Below, one piece after another: positions 17,537-26,379 of a DNA stretch of 64,000 bases. This DNA comes from Clostridia bacterium (GTDB lineage: Bacteria; Bacillota; Clostridia; Christensenellales; Pumilibacteraceae), in contig JAAWAB010000015.1 in NCBI GenBank assembly GCA_022791915.1, positions 62,001 to 126,000 on the forward strand. Reading direction: 5' to 3'. The notes beneath the pieces are model-generated. The model was given only the letters and a program-made list of their open reading frames with translations. It ran no database searches and was not told where the DNA came from. The position numbers were made by a program, and so were the translations under genes. The first letter of the stretch is position 1; each line of letters begins with the position of its first letter.

Positions 17537-18540
17537 TGGAAATAGCTGTCGAAATCGGAACGGGATATACGTCTATATACGTCCCGGGGAACGGTATCGT
17601 TTTGCGGGAACCGACAATCATTGCCTTTATCGGCGACCCCAAGAACAAACGAATACACGCCGTGGGAATTCAGGCGGAAAAAATGCTGGGTAAAACTCCC
17701 GACCGCACTACCATTGTCGAGCCTGTAACCGAAGGCGTGATTTCCGATGCCGAAGCGTGCGGCATGCTCTTAAAAGAATTTATCGGAAAAATTTTGCCCG
17801 ACAACTATATCTTCTATCCGAAAATTCGTGCCATTTTAGGGGTGCCCACGGGGCTGACGCCCGCCGAACGAACCGTTTACGAAGACGTGTGCGCGCTTGC
17901 GGGAATCGACGAAGTGACGATGGTGGAAAATATTTTGCTTTCGGGAATCGGACTCGATATTCCTATCGACGTAGCGGGCGGCGGCGTTGTGGTGAACATC
18001 GGCGCGGGCATTACCGAAATCGCCGCCATGAGTCTGGCGGGCGTGGTGTCCGGTTGCGGTGTGACAATCGGCGGCAAGATGATGGACAAGGCAATCATGG
18101 ATTACGTGGCGGGAAAGTACGATCTGAAAGTGGGAATCACCACGGCGCGTAAACTCAAAAACGAAATCGGCAGTCTGTACGAAAACGATACGTCCGAGAT
18201 GTCGGTTTCGGGCAGAAACGTGCGAACCAAAAACACGGGTAGCGCATATGTGACGGCGGCGGATATTTGCGGTGTGGTCAAGCCATACTACATGCGGATT
18301 GCCGACGCAACGGAAAGCATTATCAATATGTGTCCGCCCGAAATCGTGGGAGAAATCAACCGCAAGGGGATTCACGTTGTGGGCGGCGGCAGTAAGATTC
18401 TGGGTATAGAAAAACTGTTTTCCGAGCGATTGGGCGTGAACGTTTACACGGTGGAAGAACCGTCGTATTGCGCAATTTTGGGCGCGGGAAAACTGTTGGG
18501 CGATAAACAGTTGCTGAAAAGCATTCTGGTGCAGAAATAG
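17527..18540 (+). CDS. mreB: MreB/Mbl-like actin homologue
   Basis: A 337-residue bacterial actin of the MreB group, which forms filaments under the membrane and guides wall synthesis. The first phosphate loop is VEIGTGYTSIYV in place of the usual DLGTANT. VVVNIGAGITEIAA is the second loop, and HVVGGGSKILGI is the adenosine motif near the C-terminus. The length is normal. AAGGAG sits eight bases before the ATG. Position after maf fits canonical mreB, but the usual partners mreC and mreD do not follow. The divergence of loop 1 suggests a specialised or fast-evolving copy. Confidence 0.85.
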   Translation: MAVMEIAVEIGTGYTSIYVPGNGIVLREPTIIAFIGDPKNKRIHAVGIQAEKMLGKTPDRTTIVEPVTEGVISDAEACGMLLKEFIGKILPDNYIFYPKIRAILGVPTGLTPAERTVYEDVCALAGIDEVTMVENILLSGIGLDIPIDVAGGGVVVNIGAGITEIAAMSLAGVVSGCGVTIGGKMMDKAIMDYVAGKYDLKVGITTARKLKNEIGSLYENDTSEMSVSGRNVRTKNTGSAYVTAADICGVVKPYYMRIADATESIINMCPPEIVGEINRKGIHVVGGGSKILGIEKLFSERLGVNVYTVEEPSYCAILGAGKLLGDKQLLKSILVQK

Positions 18541-18545
18541 AAAAA

Positions 18546-18827
18546 TCAGCCGTTGTCGGTTTGCGCTACGTCCAGCCCCATCAAGAGTCCGAATCGGAAA
18601 CCTTCCGAAAAATGATTCTGTGCCGATTCTATATTCACCTGTTCGAGCGCTTCTTTGGCTTTATCGTACAGCGTTACCGTTTCGGGCGACGACGCGATTG
18701 CATTGTATAAAAGCCGTTCGCTGTCGAGAAAATCGTCTAAAAGATTGCGGTATTTCATGCTTTGCGGTATTTGTTCGCAATTTCCTCTTTCACCGAAATA
18801 CATTTGCAGAATGGCGGACTTAATCAT
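18546..18827 (-). CDS. DUF6809-like small protein
   Basis: A 93-residue, mostly helical protein ending five bases from the mreB stop, on the opposite strand. The C-terminal phrase AQNHFSEGFRFGLLMGLDV resembles the FxxGFRLG signature of DUF6809, a family of unknown function common in Clostridia and often near phage or transposon genes. GGGAGG lies about six bases before the ATG. It is divergently transcribed from the XRE regulator at 18935, and its promoter carries what look like two operators for that regulator. The function is unknown. Confidence 0.7.
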   Translation of the reverse strand: MIKSAILQMYFGERGNCEQIPQSMKYRNLLDDFLDSERLLYNAIASSPETVTLYDKAKEALEQVNIESAQNHFSEGFRFGLLMGLDVAQTDNG

Positions 18828-18864
18828 GGGTATAACCTCCCCGAAAAATTATCTTCGTAACAGT

Positions 18865-18894
18865 AGTATACTACCCGATTTGGGTACTTGTCAA
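18865..18894 (-). promoter_or_regulatory. Sigma-A promoter of the DUF6809-like gene
   Basis: On the minus strand: TTGACA (perfect), 18 bases, TATACT. The whole spacer is occupied by an inverted repeat, so a protein bound there would block RNA polymerase. Confidence 0.85.
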
Positions 18895-18906
18895 CCCATT
18901 TTGGGT
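18872..18906. promoter_or_regulatory. Double operator between DUF6809-like gene and XRE regulator
   Basis: Two inverted repeats of the same form: TACCC-gattt-GGGTA (18872-18886) and ACCC-atttt-GGGT (18894-18906). Their centres are 21 bases apart, two turns of the helix, so two dimers would sit on the same face. One lies in the promoter spacer and the other over the -35. The nearest candidate binder is the adjacent XRE protein, which may also repress itself. Confidence 0.75.
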
Positions 18907-18934
18907 AGTTTATGAAATCAATCAAGGGTTTTTT

Positions 18935-19162
18935 ATGAAAAAATTCAACGACAAACTGAAAGAAGTGCGCAGAGGCAAGCGATTCACGCAGAAAGACGTC
19001 TATACCAAAATGGGCGTTTCGGCTAACTGTTACGCGTCGTGGGAACAGGGAAGAACGGAGCCGAATATTACCAACATAAAAAAACTTTGCGACCTTCTCG
19101 AAGTTTCCGCAGACGACTTACTCTGTATAGAAGACGACGGGAATACGCCTGCGGACAAATGA
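18935..19162 (+). CDS. XRE-family regulator (Cro/CI type)
   Basis: A 75-residue single-domain helix-turn-helix protein. The HTH_3 fold covers residues 6-60, with FTQKDVYTKMGVSANCYASWEQGRTEP as the recognition region and LCDLLEVSADDLLC closing the fold. It has no sensor domain, so regulation would depend on its own level or on a partner. It is transcribed away from the DUF6809-like gene, and two operator-like repeats lie in between. Size and arrangement resemble phage or mobile-element regulators, but no other mobile gene is nearby. Confidence 0.88.
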   Translation: MKKFNDKLKEVRRGKRFTQKDVYTKMGVSANCYASWEQGRTEPNITNIKKLCDLLEVSADDLLCIEDDGNTPADK

Positions 19163-19236
19163 ACGCCGTCCGGCATATGATGTAATACGAAAAGCGCCCG
19201 TAGGCAATGGGCGCACGGCAGAAAAAGGAGAAAGCT

Positions 19237-20625
19237 ATGGGTAAATATTTCGGAACGGACGGATTCCGCGGTGAAGCCAACCGCACGCTTACGGCGGATC
19301 ACGCTTATAAAGTGGGGCGTTTTCTCGGGTGGTACTACGGCGAACGGAAACGGCGCGCGGGCGACGAATCGGCGCCGCGTATCGTAATCGGAAAAGATAC
19401 GCGTCGGTCGAGTTACATGTTCGAGTATACGCTGATTGCGGGGCTTACCGCCTCGGGCGCCGACGCATACATGATGCACGTTACCACCACGCCGTCGGTG
19501 GCGTATCTGACGCGTGTAGACGCCTTTGATTGCGGCATTATGATTTCGGCAAGTCACAATCCCTATTATGACAACGGTATCAAACTCATCAATTCGCGCG
19601 GTGAAAAGCTGGAAGAAGAAACCATTCTGTTAATCGAAGATTATATCGACGGCAAGCTGGAAGTGTTCGGGAAAAAGCAATCCGAATTGCCGTATGCCAC
19701 GCGCGATAAAATCGGCAAAACGGTAGACTATGCGTCGGGCAGAAACAGGTATATCGGCTACCTTATTTCGCTCGGCATGTATTCGTTTCGCGGCATGAAA
19801 GTGGGGCTTGATTGCGCAAACGGCAGTGCCTGGAATATTGCAAAATCGGTGTTCGAGGCGTTGGGCGCCACCACATACGTGATAAACGCCGACCCCGACG
19901 GACTGAATATCAATGCCGACGCGGGGTCTACGCACATAGAAGGGTTGCAAAAATTGGTACGCGAGAAAGGCTTGGACGTGGGCTTTGCCTACGACGGCGA
20001 TGCCGACCGCTGTTTGTGTGTGGACGAAAACGGCAACGTGGTGAGCGGAGATCTCATTCTGTACATTTACGGACTGTACATGAAAGAGCGCGGCAAACTA
20101 ATCAGCAATACGGTTGTAACCACCGTAATGTCTAACTACGGATTGTATAAAGCGTTCGATAAAGCGGATATCGGATATGTGAAAACGCCTGTGGGCGATA
20201 AATACGTGTATGAGCAAATGGCGGCAAACGGATACCGTTTGGGCGGCGAAGAATCGGGACATATCATTTTTTCCAAATATGCAACGACGGGCGACGGAAT
20301 TCTTACCAGCCTGAAAATCATGGAAGTGATTATGGCAAAAAAGACGACGCTCGGCAAGTTGTGCGAGCCCGTAACCGTTTATCCGCAAGTGCTTGTCAAT
20401 CTGCGGGTTGCCGACAAAGAAGCGGCGCTTACCGATTCCGACGTGAAAGCGGCGGTACGCAAAGCGGAAAAGGCGCTCGAAGGGAGCGGACGGATTCTGT
20501 TCCGTGCGTCGGGCACCGAGCCTGTTGTGCGCGTGATGGTGGAAGCGGAAACGGACGAAATCTGCCGTATCCGTGCCGACGAAGTGGTACAGGTGCTTCG
20601 CAAAAAAGGACATGTGGTGTCGTAA
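19237..20625 (+). CDS. glmM: Phosphoglucosamine mutase
   Basis: A 462-residue alpha-D-phosphohexomutase that converts glucosamine-6-phosphate to glucosamine-1-phosphate for peptidoglycan synthesis. It starts KYFGTDGFRG, typical for GlmM. The phosphoserine loop is ISASHNPYYDNGIK, the magnesium loop AYDGDADRCL, the sugar loop GGEESGH, and the phosphate site RASGTEPVVRV near the end. The ATG at 19237 has AAGGAG seven bases before it. It stands alone between the XRE gene and minD, with a terminator at its end. A GCGCCC/GGGCGC hairpin at 19195-19214 precedes it without a T-run. Confidence 0.95.
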   Translation: MGKYFGTDGFRGEANRTLTADHAYKVGRFLGWYYGERKRRAGDESAPRIVIGKDTRRSSYMFEYTLIAGLTASGADAYMMHVTTTPSVAYLTRVDAFDCGIMISASHNPYYDNGIKLINSRGEKLEEETILLIEDYIDGKLEVFGKKQSELPYATRDKIGKTVDYASGRNRYIGYLISLGMYSFRGMKVGLDCANGSAWNIAKSVFEALGATTYVINADPDGLNINADAGSTHIEGLQKLVREKGLDVGFAYDGDADRCLCVDENGNVVSGDLILYIYGLYMKERGKLISNTVVTTVMSNYGLYKAFDKADIGYVKTPVGDKYVYEQMAANGYRLGGEESGHIIFSKYATTGDGILTSLKIMEVIMAKKTTLGKLCEPVTVYPQVLVNLRVADKEAALTDSDVKAAVRKAEKALEGSGRILFRASGTEPVVRVMVEAETDEICRIRADEVVQVLRKKGHVVS

Positions 20626-20681
20626 AAGCGATAACGGCAAAAGAACTGCCGTTTCGGCAAATAAATGCATAATGTAACGCA

Positions 20682-20717
20682 AAGCGTGTACTATACTGGG
20701 GGTACACGCTTTTTTTT
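20682..20717 (+). terminator. Terminator after glmM
   Basis: The stem AAGCGTGTAC-tatactggg-GTACACGCTT is followed by a further six T residues. The loop contains TATACT, but there is no matching -35, so I do not call a promoter. Confidence 0.85.
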
Positions 20718-20756
20718 ACGGGCGGAGTATTTTGTCGTGCGGGAGATAGAAAAACC

Positions 20757-21548
20757 ATGGCGAGAGTAATAGTGGTAACGTCGGGCAAAGGCGGGGTGGG
20801 CAAGACTACCGTAACGGCGGGATTGGGACGTGCTCTTGCAAAACGGGGCAAACGGGTTGTGCTCATGGACGCCGACCTCGGACTCAACAATCTCGACGTT
20901 GTGCTGGACGCCGAAAGCCGCGTGGTATACGATATTCTCGACGTGGTGGAAAACCGTTGCCGTCCCCGACAGGCGCTTGTGGAGGATTTGCTTGTATCGG
21001 GATTGTATATTCTGCCCGGTGCAAGTTACGACGACGGCGAAAAAATCGGCGGGCAGAATCTGCGCGCCGTGATTCACGCGCTTATTCCTTCGTTCGATTT
21101 CATTTTCATTGATTGTCCTGCGGGAATCGAAGCGGGTTTTCACCGTGCCGTTGCCGCCGCAGACGAGGCGCTCATTGTTACCACACCGCACGTTTCGGCG
21201 TTGCGCGATGCCGATAAAGTAGTGGCAATCGTAAAGAGTTACGGCATAAAAGCGGGGCTTGTGATAAACCGCGCGCGCGGCGATATGATTTTGGGACAGG
21301 AGCAACTCGGTTGCGAAGATATTTCCGAGTTGTTGCAGCTTGTGCCTGTGGGCGTATTGCCCGAAGACGATGCAATCAATACATATAACTGTTTTTTAAC
21401 CGAGGAGAACGGGCGTTCGGAAGGGGACGAAGCTATCGGTATGCTTGCCGATAATCTTTTGAACGGAACGACGAAATTGTACGACGTAACAAAAAAATAC
21501 CGCGGTTTTCTGGGCGGAATCAAGCGTTCGCTCAAAAGAATCGTGTAA
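20757..21548 (+). CDS. minD: Septum site-determining ATPase MinD
   Basis: A 263-residue ParA/MinD ATPase. The deviant Walker A is SGKGGVGKTTVTAG, then LMDADLGLNNLDVVLDAE (Walker A' region) and FIFIDCPAGIE (Walker B). The tail GGIKRSLKRIV is an amphipathic helix like the membrane-targeting sequence of known MinD proteins. MinD binds the membrane in its ATP form and recruits the division inhibitor MinC. A minE gene follows after 18 bases. No minC is present in the window, although it usually lies just before minD. Confidence 0.96.
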   Translation: MARVIVVTSGKGGVGKTTVTAGLGRALAKRGKRVVLMDADLGLNNLDVVLDAESRVVYDILDVVENRCRPRQALVEDLLVSGLYILPGASYDDGEKIGGQNLRAVIHALIPSFDFIFIDCPAGIEAGFHRAVAAADEALIVTTPHVSALRDADKVVAIVKSYGIKAGLVINRARGDMILGQEQLGCEDISELLQLVPVGVLPEDDAINTYNCFLTEENGRSEGDEAIGMLADNLLNGTTKLYDVTKKYRGFLGGIKRSLKRIV

Positions 21549-21566
21549 TTCGCACGGGGAAGTTCA

Positions 21567-21794
21567 ATGGCACATACAGACGGAATCAAAGGCAGACTGG
21601 GCAACATGTTCCTAAAAGATCGCGGTAACGTAGACGAACAGACCGCCGCGTTGGTAAAGAATGATTTGGAAAGCGTGTTGGGGCAGTTTTTTCTGTTGCG
21701 CGACGTGTCGGTAGAACTTGCGCCCGTGCCCGACGGAACGGTGGAAATTTCCGTTCATGCGGTGGGCAGACGCTTGCGGCGCGAAAAGAGTTAG
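21567..21794 (+). CDS. minE: Cell division topological specificity factor MinE-like
   Basis: A 75-residue protein directly after minD. Residues 24-70 match the MinE topological domain: a helix (TAALVKNDLESVLGQFF), then strands LRDVSVELAP and GTVEISVHAV. The N-terminal segment is a short amphipathic stretch of the kind that contacts MinD. MinE stimulates MinD ATPase and confines MinCD to the cell poles. The tail RRLRREKS is basic. The assignment is strong from position and moderate from sequence alone. Confidence 0.82.
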   Translation: MAHTDGIKGRLGNMFLKDRGNVDEQTAALVKNDLESVLGQFFLLRDVSVELAPVPDGTVEISVHAVGRRLRREKS

Positions 21795-21849
21795 CCTTCC
21801 GTTTCTATTTCGGTTGTCCGCGTCATATACATAGAGCGAGGTGAACAAC

Positions 21850-22125
21850 GTGGACAAATACAGCGGACTCAATAAAGTGGAAACAAACGTCGTTCAAAAC
21901 GACCAGATTGTGCGCAAAGAAAAGAAGGCGCGCGGCGGCTATTTTAAGATTCTGTGCGTGCAGACGGCGGTTGCCGTTCTGTTGGGCGGTGCGCTTTTTG
22001 CGGGCAGATTGTTTTCGTTTCGTCCGTATGAAAAAGTGACCGACACGGTGAAAGACGCCGTTTGTTTCGATGCGGTTTCGTTTATAACCGACACGGTGCA
22101 AGGGGACGAACAAAAGGAGTCGTGA
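21850..22125 (+). CDS. Short SpoIVFA-like single-pass membrane protein
   Basis: A 91-residue protein with a basic N-terminus, one membrane helix (about residues 36-55) and a short extracytoplasmic tail. It lies between minE and a SpoIVFB-like protease, where spoIVFA sits in Bacillus. The C-terminal M23 peptidase domain of SpoIVFA is absent, and I see no sequence signature of the family. The name therefore rests on position and topology. GAGGTG lies about seven bases before the chosen GTG at 21850; an in-frame GTG at 21841 is possible. Its stop overlaps the next start in a GTGA. Confidence 0.45.
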   Translation: MDKYSGLNKVETNVVQNDQIVRKEKKARGGYFKILCVQTAVAVLLGGALFAGRLFSFRPYEKVTDTVKDAVCFDAVSFITDTVQGDEQKES

Positions 22126-22979
22126 CCAGATTCAGAATCTCGCCGCTCGTATTCGTTTTTGCGGCGGTTATGATTTATTTCGGCAACGCATTGTATCTCG
22201 TCGGCTATTCGGTTGCCGTTGTCATGCACGAAATGGCGCATGCCGAAGTGGCGCGGCGGCGTGGTTACGTTCTCGATTCCATTAAAATCATGCCGTACGG
22301 TGCCTCGCTTACGGGCAGTTTCGAAGGCGTTACGCCCAAAGACGAATTTCTGATAGCGGTGGCGGGTCCTTTGTGCAACGTAGGGCTTGCCGTTTTGTGT
22401 ATCGCCGTCTGGTGGCTGGCACCCGCCGCGTATTTTTTCACCGAAACGTTTGTTCTTTGCAACGTGTTTACCGCGCTTACCAACCTGTTGCCCATATTTC
22501 CGCTGGACGGCGGGAGGGCTATTCTTGCCATGCTTTCCAAAAGATTGCCGCGGCAGAAAGCGTACGGCATCGTGCGTTGGTTCGGGTGCGCCGCCTGTGC
22601 GTTCTTTTTGTTTCTGTTTGTGTTATCGCTTTTCCGCGGTGTGAATTTCACGTTTGCGCTTATGGCGCTGTTCGTATTGTCGGGCACGTTGTTTTCCGAT
22701 AAAAATTCCAAATATCAGAGGCTGTACAGTATGGCATACCGAAGCGAAAAAATCAAACACGGTCTGGCGGTGAAGGAAATCATGGTAGCGGACACGTGTA
22801 CGCTGTATGCGCTCGGTAAAATGCTGAACGGTAGCTATTATCACCGTTTTACGGTAGTAAACGACCGACTCGAAACGGTGGCTACGCTCACCGAAACGGC
22901 GCTTGAAAACTGTTTGATTCGTTTTCCGCCCGATACCGCGCTGTGCGCATTGCCGCCCGACGTTTTCGACAAGAGGTAG
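22122..22979 (+). CDS. SpoIVFB-like M50 site-2 metalloprotease
   Basis: A 285-residue intramembrane zinc protease. The first membrane segments carry HEMAHA (HExxH zinc motif), and the second zinc/structural motif is NLLPIFPLDGGR. About five to six membrane segments end near residue 200. A cytoplasmic tail follows, with an MVADTCTL stretch typical of the CBS-like end of SpoIVFB. In Bacillus this enzyme cuts pro-sigma-K in the mother cell. Here the position after min genes and before the TIGR03960 gene matches the clostridial order. GTG at 22122 is preferred because MTRFRISPLVF resembles known N-termini. The AAAGGAG is only two bases away, so translation may be coupled to the preceding gene. 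Confidence 0.85.
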   Translation: MTRFRISPLVFVFAAVMIYFGNALYLVGYSVAVVMHEMAHAEVARRRGYVLDSIKIMPYGASLTGSFEGVTPKDEFLIAVAGPLCNVGLAVLCIAVWWLAPAAYFFTETFVLCNVFTALTNLLPIFPLDGGRAILAMLSKRLPRQKAYGIVRWFGCAACAFFLFLFVLSLFRGVNFTFALMALFVLSGTLFSDKNSKYQRLYSMAYRSEKIKHGLAVKEIMVADTCTLYALGKMLNGSYYHRFTVVNDRLETVATLTETALENCLIRFPPDTALCALPPDVFDKR

Positions 22980-23018
22980 CTGCGGAATGCCTGTCCGCAA
23001 ATTCGCCCGAAAAATCAC

Positions 23019-23047
23019 TTGAAAACTTTTTGCAGGTATGGTATACT
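23019..23047 (+). promoter_or_regulatory. Promoter before short DUF4132-like gene
   Basis: TTGAAA, 17 bases, TATACT, between the spoIVFB-like stop and the next gene. This suggests that the DUF4132-like gene and the radical SAM/rng genes after it can be transcribed separately. Confidence 0.75.
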
Positions 23048-23101
23048 GTATTCGTATGTTTTGTTGCCGTAAGATTGCGGCGTACCGAGGAGAAGTTTTC
23101 C

Positions 23102-24601
23102 ATGACGTTTTTACAGATGACGGAGGCGTTGCCCGATAAAGATTCGCCCGCAGATGCGGTGGGACGCGAATTTTTTTCTCCGCAGACGTCGGAGAGCGAC
23201 CGAAAAAAACTGTTGGAGTTTTTGCTCAAAGACGAGCGCTATGAGCAACTGTTCCGATTGATTTGTTGCGGGCACATCAACGGCACAATCAATATGAAGA
23301 GCTCGGGGGCGGATTATGCCGCAATGACGGGCGAAACGTCTACCATATATATGCGCTATTTCAGTCTGTTCGTGCGCACGGCACTCGATTGCGGCGTGCG
23401 GGAAGAACAGTTTTTGCCGTTGCTTTTTGCGGCAGTCACGTCGGGAAAAAAGAATGTGTTGCGTGTTTGGAAAGCGCCGAGCGAACAGTATCTGATTAAA
23501 AGAGCCAAAGACGATTACGAACGGACGCGCAAATATCTTGCCGAACACGACCCCGATTTCAAATCGATTCATATTCTTTTGCGTGCGGACGAAGAACGCA
23601 CCGTTGCCGATTTAACGGAACTTGCCGTTTTGGGCAGGGGCATAAACAAAGTTGCAATCCGAAACGTATTGCGCCCGTATAAGAAAGAAGTGTTTACGTA
23701 CGTGCGCCCGCTTTACGGTACGCTCAAAAACGACGATAAACTTTCCGCTCTCCGCCTGTTATTGCTTTTTAAGAACGACCCCGAAGTGGGGGCGTATCTG
23801 CGCGCGCTTGCCTCTACCGAAAAATCCAAGTCTGTGTGCAAGCTGTTGGGCGGAAAAGCGGGTACGTTGCCCAAAGAACCGCGCAAAACCGACCGTAAGC
23901 AACTGATTGCGTATTTTCAGGACGCAATGGTTTTCGGCACGTCGGTATCGGCGGAACGTTTTATAAGCGAATGGATTCGCCCGCCGTATGCCGAAATTGC
24001 CGATTCGTTGTTCTTTTCGGTGTATGTAAGCGGACGCTTGCAGGATATCGTTATCGTAGACGCCGAACGGGTGTTGGATATAGAGAACCGTCCGTATACG
24101 TTCCCCGCCGATTGCGAAATAAAGGTGTTGCACCCCGTGGAATTAACGGCGAAAACGGAATTTCTTACACGACTCAATATCACCCAACCGTTTGCGCAGA
24201 TTAAGCGGAAAGTATATTTGCCCAATGCGGAAGATAAGCGTAGCAACGCCTGTTTGGGCGTATCGGGCACCGTTGTTACGGCAGGCGCGTTTACGGCAGG
24301 CATGCGCAAAATCGGATTCCGCATTCTTAACCGCGACCGCGACGGCGTGTGCAGTCAGTTAGGGTTGCGGCGCGACGGCGTGTTGTGCGTGCTCAACGTG
24401 GCGCCCATCGATTTTGCGTCGGCAAGCGCCGATCGGGCGGTGCAGGCGCAGTGCGTGCGTTTCTATGCCGAGAAAGACGCCGTGCGTTTGGGTGGACAGA
24501 CGTATGTACAGGGCGTTGCTCCTCTTTCGGTGGCGAGTATGGACGCGCGTATGTTCAGCGAATTCATGTATTCGGTTTACGAACTGACGGGGTGCCGATG
24601 A
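23102..24601 (+). CDS. Short DUF4132-like protein
   Basis: A 499-residue protein. The first 290 residues are helical, with an arrangement like HEAT repeats (short helix pairs such as DKLSALRLLLLFKNDPEV). From about residue 310 the sequence reads like the middle of DUF4132 proteins: LHPVELTAKT, then RLNITQPFAQIKRKVY, then a segment with GMRKIGFRIL and RDGVLCVLNV. The same HPVEL and QPFKQALREMY phrases occur in the 1505-residue protein at 35516. The ATG at 23102 has GAGGAGAAG before it. Its stop overlaps the start of the TIGR03960 gene (ATGA), so the two are translationally coupled. The DUF4132/MolR family has no firm function. Confidence 0.6.
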   Translation: MTFLQMTEALPDKDSPADAVGREFFSPQTSESDRKKLLEFLLKDERYEQLFRLICCGHINGTINMKSSGADYAAMTGETSTIYMRYFSLFVRTALDCGVREEQFLPLLFAAVTSGKKNVLRVWKAPSEQYLIKRAKDDYERTRKYLAEHDPDFKSIHILLRADEERTVADLTELAVLGRGINKVAIRNVLRPYKKEVFTYVRPLYGTLKNDDKLSALRLLLLFKNDPEVGAYLRALASTEKSKSVCKLLGGKAGTLPKEPRKTDRKQLIAYFQDAMVFGTSVSAERFISEWIRPPYAEIADSLFFSVYVSGRLQDIVIVDAERVLDIENRPYTFPADCEIKVLHPVELTAKTEFLTRLNITQPFAQIKRKVYLPNAEDKRSNACLGVSGTVVTAGAFTAGMRKIGFRILNRDRDGVCSQLGLRRDGVLCVLNVAPIDFASASADRAVQAQCVRFYAEKDAVRLGGQTYVQGVAPLSVASMDARMFSEFMYSVYELTGCR

Positions 24602-26379
24602 AAGAGGAAATCAAAGATTTATTACTCGGTGTAGACAAGCCCGCGCGTTATTGCGGCGGAGAATTCAATACGCCCGAAATCAAGCGGGACGCGGCATTGC
24701 GCTTTTTAATGTGTTTTCCCGACGTTTACGAAGTGGCGCACAGCAATTTGGGCATTAAAATTCTGTATTATATGCTCAACGCGCGGGCAGATACGGCTTG
24801 CGAAAGTTGTTATATGCCGTGGGCGGATATGGCGGAACAACTGCGCAAGCGCGGTATGCCGCTGTTCAGCCAGGAAACAAACTCGCCCGTACGTTCGTTT
24901 GACGCAGTGGGTTTTTCTCTCCAATACGAAATGTCGTATACCAACGTGCTTGCCATGCTTGAATTAGGCGGCGTGCCGCTGTTGCGTGTCGAGCGGGGAG
25001 AAGACGACCCGATTATCGTGGCGGGCGGTCCGTGCGTCATCAATCCCATGCCGCTCACCGATTTTATCGACGTGTTCAGTATCGGAGACGGAGAAGAAGC
25101 AATATCGTCGCTTGCCGACGTGCTGATTGCAAGCAAGCGCGAAGGGATTTCGCGCCGCGATACGTTGGAACGAATTGCAGCAATAGACGGAATGTTCGTT
25201 CCGGGCGTGAGTAAAGGCAAAGTGCGTCGCGCCGTGATAGACAGTCTGGAAACGGCGTTTTTTCCCACCAAGGTGCAAGTTCCCAATATAGAAGCGGTGT
25301 TTCAGCGCGCGGTGCTCGAAATCTTCCGCGGGTGCACGCGGGGGTGCCGATTCTGTCAGGCGGGCATGATTTATCGCCCCGTGCGCGAGCGCACGCCCGC
25401 AACGCTTGAAAAGTACACGCGGGAACTGATTGAAAATAACGGATTCGAAGAAATCACGCTTTCCAGCCTTTCCACCTGCGACTATCCCTGTTTGCGCGAA
25501 CTGCTTGCAAAAATCAAGCCGATTTGCGATGAACGCAAAGTAAATATTTCGTTACCGTCTACACGCGTGGATAGTTTCGAGGCGGAGTTTGTTGCGTCGG
25601 GGCGTTTGGGGTCCATGACGTTTGCGCCCGAAGCGGGCACGCAGCGCTTGCGCGACGTAATCAACAAAAACGTAACCGAAACGGATATACTCACTTCGTG
25701 CAAATATGCGTTTGAGAAAGGGTTCCATTCGGTAAAACTGTATTTTATGATTGGATTGCCCACCGAAACGGACGAAGACCTTGCGGGCATTGCCGACATC
25801 GTGAAAAAAATAAAATACTGTTACCGCACGCACGCCGTTTCGCGTAAACAACTTTCGTTGAGCGTGTCTACGTCTACGTTTGTGCCCAAGCCGTTTACGC
25901 CCTTTCAGTGGGAAGCGCAGATTTCGCTCGAAGAAATCGAACGGCGGCAGAATTTTCTCAAATCCATACTCAAACCGTTGGGGATTCGGTATAATTATCA
26001 CGACGGAAAAACGTCGCGTATCGAAACAACGCTTGCACGCGGCGACGAGCGCATGAACAAGGTGATTCTTGCCGCTTATCGGGCGGGGTGCGTGTTCGAC
26101 AGTTGGACGGAATTTTTCGATTACGAAAAATGGGCGAATGCGTTCCGTGCGTGCGGGGTGGACCCCGAAGCGTATTGCGGTGAGCAGGATGAAACAACGC
26201 CGCTTGCCTGGGAGAGAATCGAAGCGGGAATTTCGCGGGAATTTCTGGTGCGCGAACGCGAAAAATCGCGCAGGGGAGAATTGACGCACGACTGCCGAAA
26301 AGGGTGTAACGCATGCGGAATTCAGTGTGAATATCCGTCGGCGTTTCGGGCGAATTGCGCGGGAGAAAAGAAATGCTGA
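24598..26379 (+). CDS. TIGR03960-family B12-binding-domain radical SAM protein
   Basis: A 593-residue protein. An N-terminal cobalamin-binding-like domain (about residues 40-180, with LGIKILYY and GGPCVINP) is followed by a radical SAM core from about 235, with the cluster motif RGCTRGCRFCQAG. STRVDSF, PEAGTQRLRD and KLYFMIGLPTETDED are typical of the TIGR03960 family. The tail has CRKGCNACGIQC, a further cysteine group. The family occurs in Clostridia next to a DUF2344 (TIGR03936) protein and RNase G, exactly as here. It is thought to act with them in RNA or ribosome-related modification, but the reaction is unproven. Confidence 0.92.
   Translation: MKEEIKDLLLGVDKPARYCGGEFNTPEIKRDAALRFLMCFPDVYEVAHSNLGIKILYYMLNARADTACESCYMPWADMAEQLRKRGMPLFSQETNSPVRSFDAVGFSLQYEMSYTNVLAMLELGGVPLLRVERGEDDPIIVAGGPCVINPMPLTDFIDVFSIGDGEEAISSLADVLIASKREGISRRDTLERIAAIDGMFVPGVSKGKVRRAVIDSLETAFFPTKVQVPNIEAVFQRAVLEIFRGCTRGCRFCQAGMIYRPVRERTPATLEKYTRELIENNGFEEITLSSLSTCDYPCLRELLAKIKPICDERKVNISLPSTRVDSFEAEFVASGRLGSMTFAPEAGTQRLRDVINKNVTETDILTSCKYAFEKGFHSVKLYFMIGLPTETDEDLAGIADIVKKIKYCYRTHAVSRKQLSLSVSTSTFVPKPFTPFQWEAQISLEEIERRQNFLKSILKPLGIRYNYHDGKTSRIETTLARGDERMNKVILAAYRAGCVFDSWTEFFDYEKWANAFRACGVDPEAYCGEQDETTPLAWERIEAGISREFLVREREKSRRGELTHDCRKGCNACGIQCEYPSAFRANCAGEKKC

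Noticed and set aside
20692-20697. TATACT before minD as a -10 box
   Set aside because: It lies in the loop of the glmM terminator and has no -35 at a usable distance.
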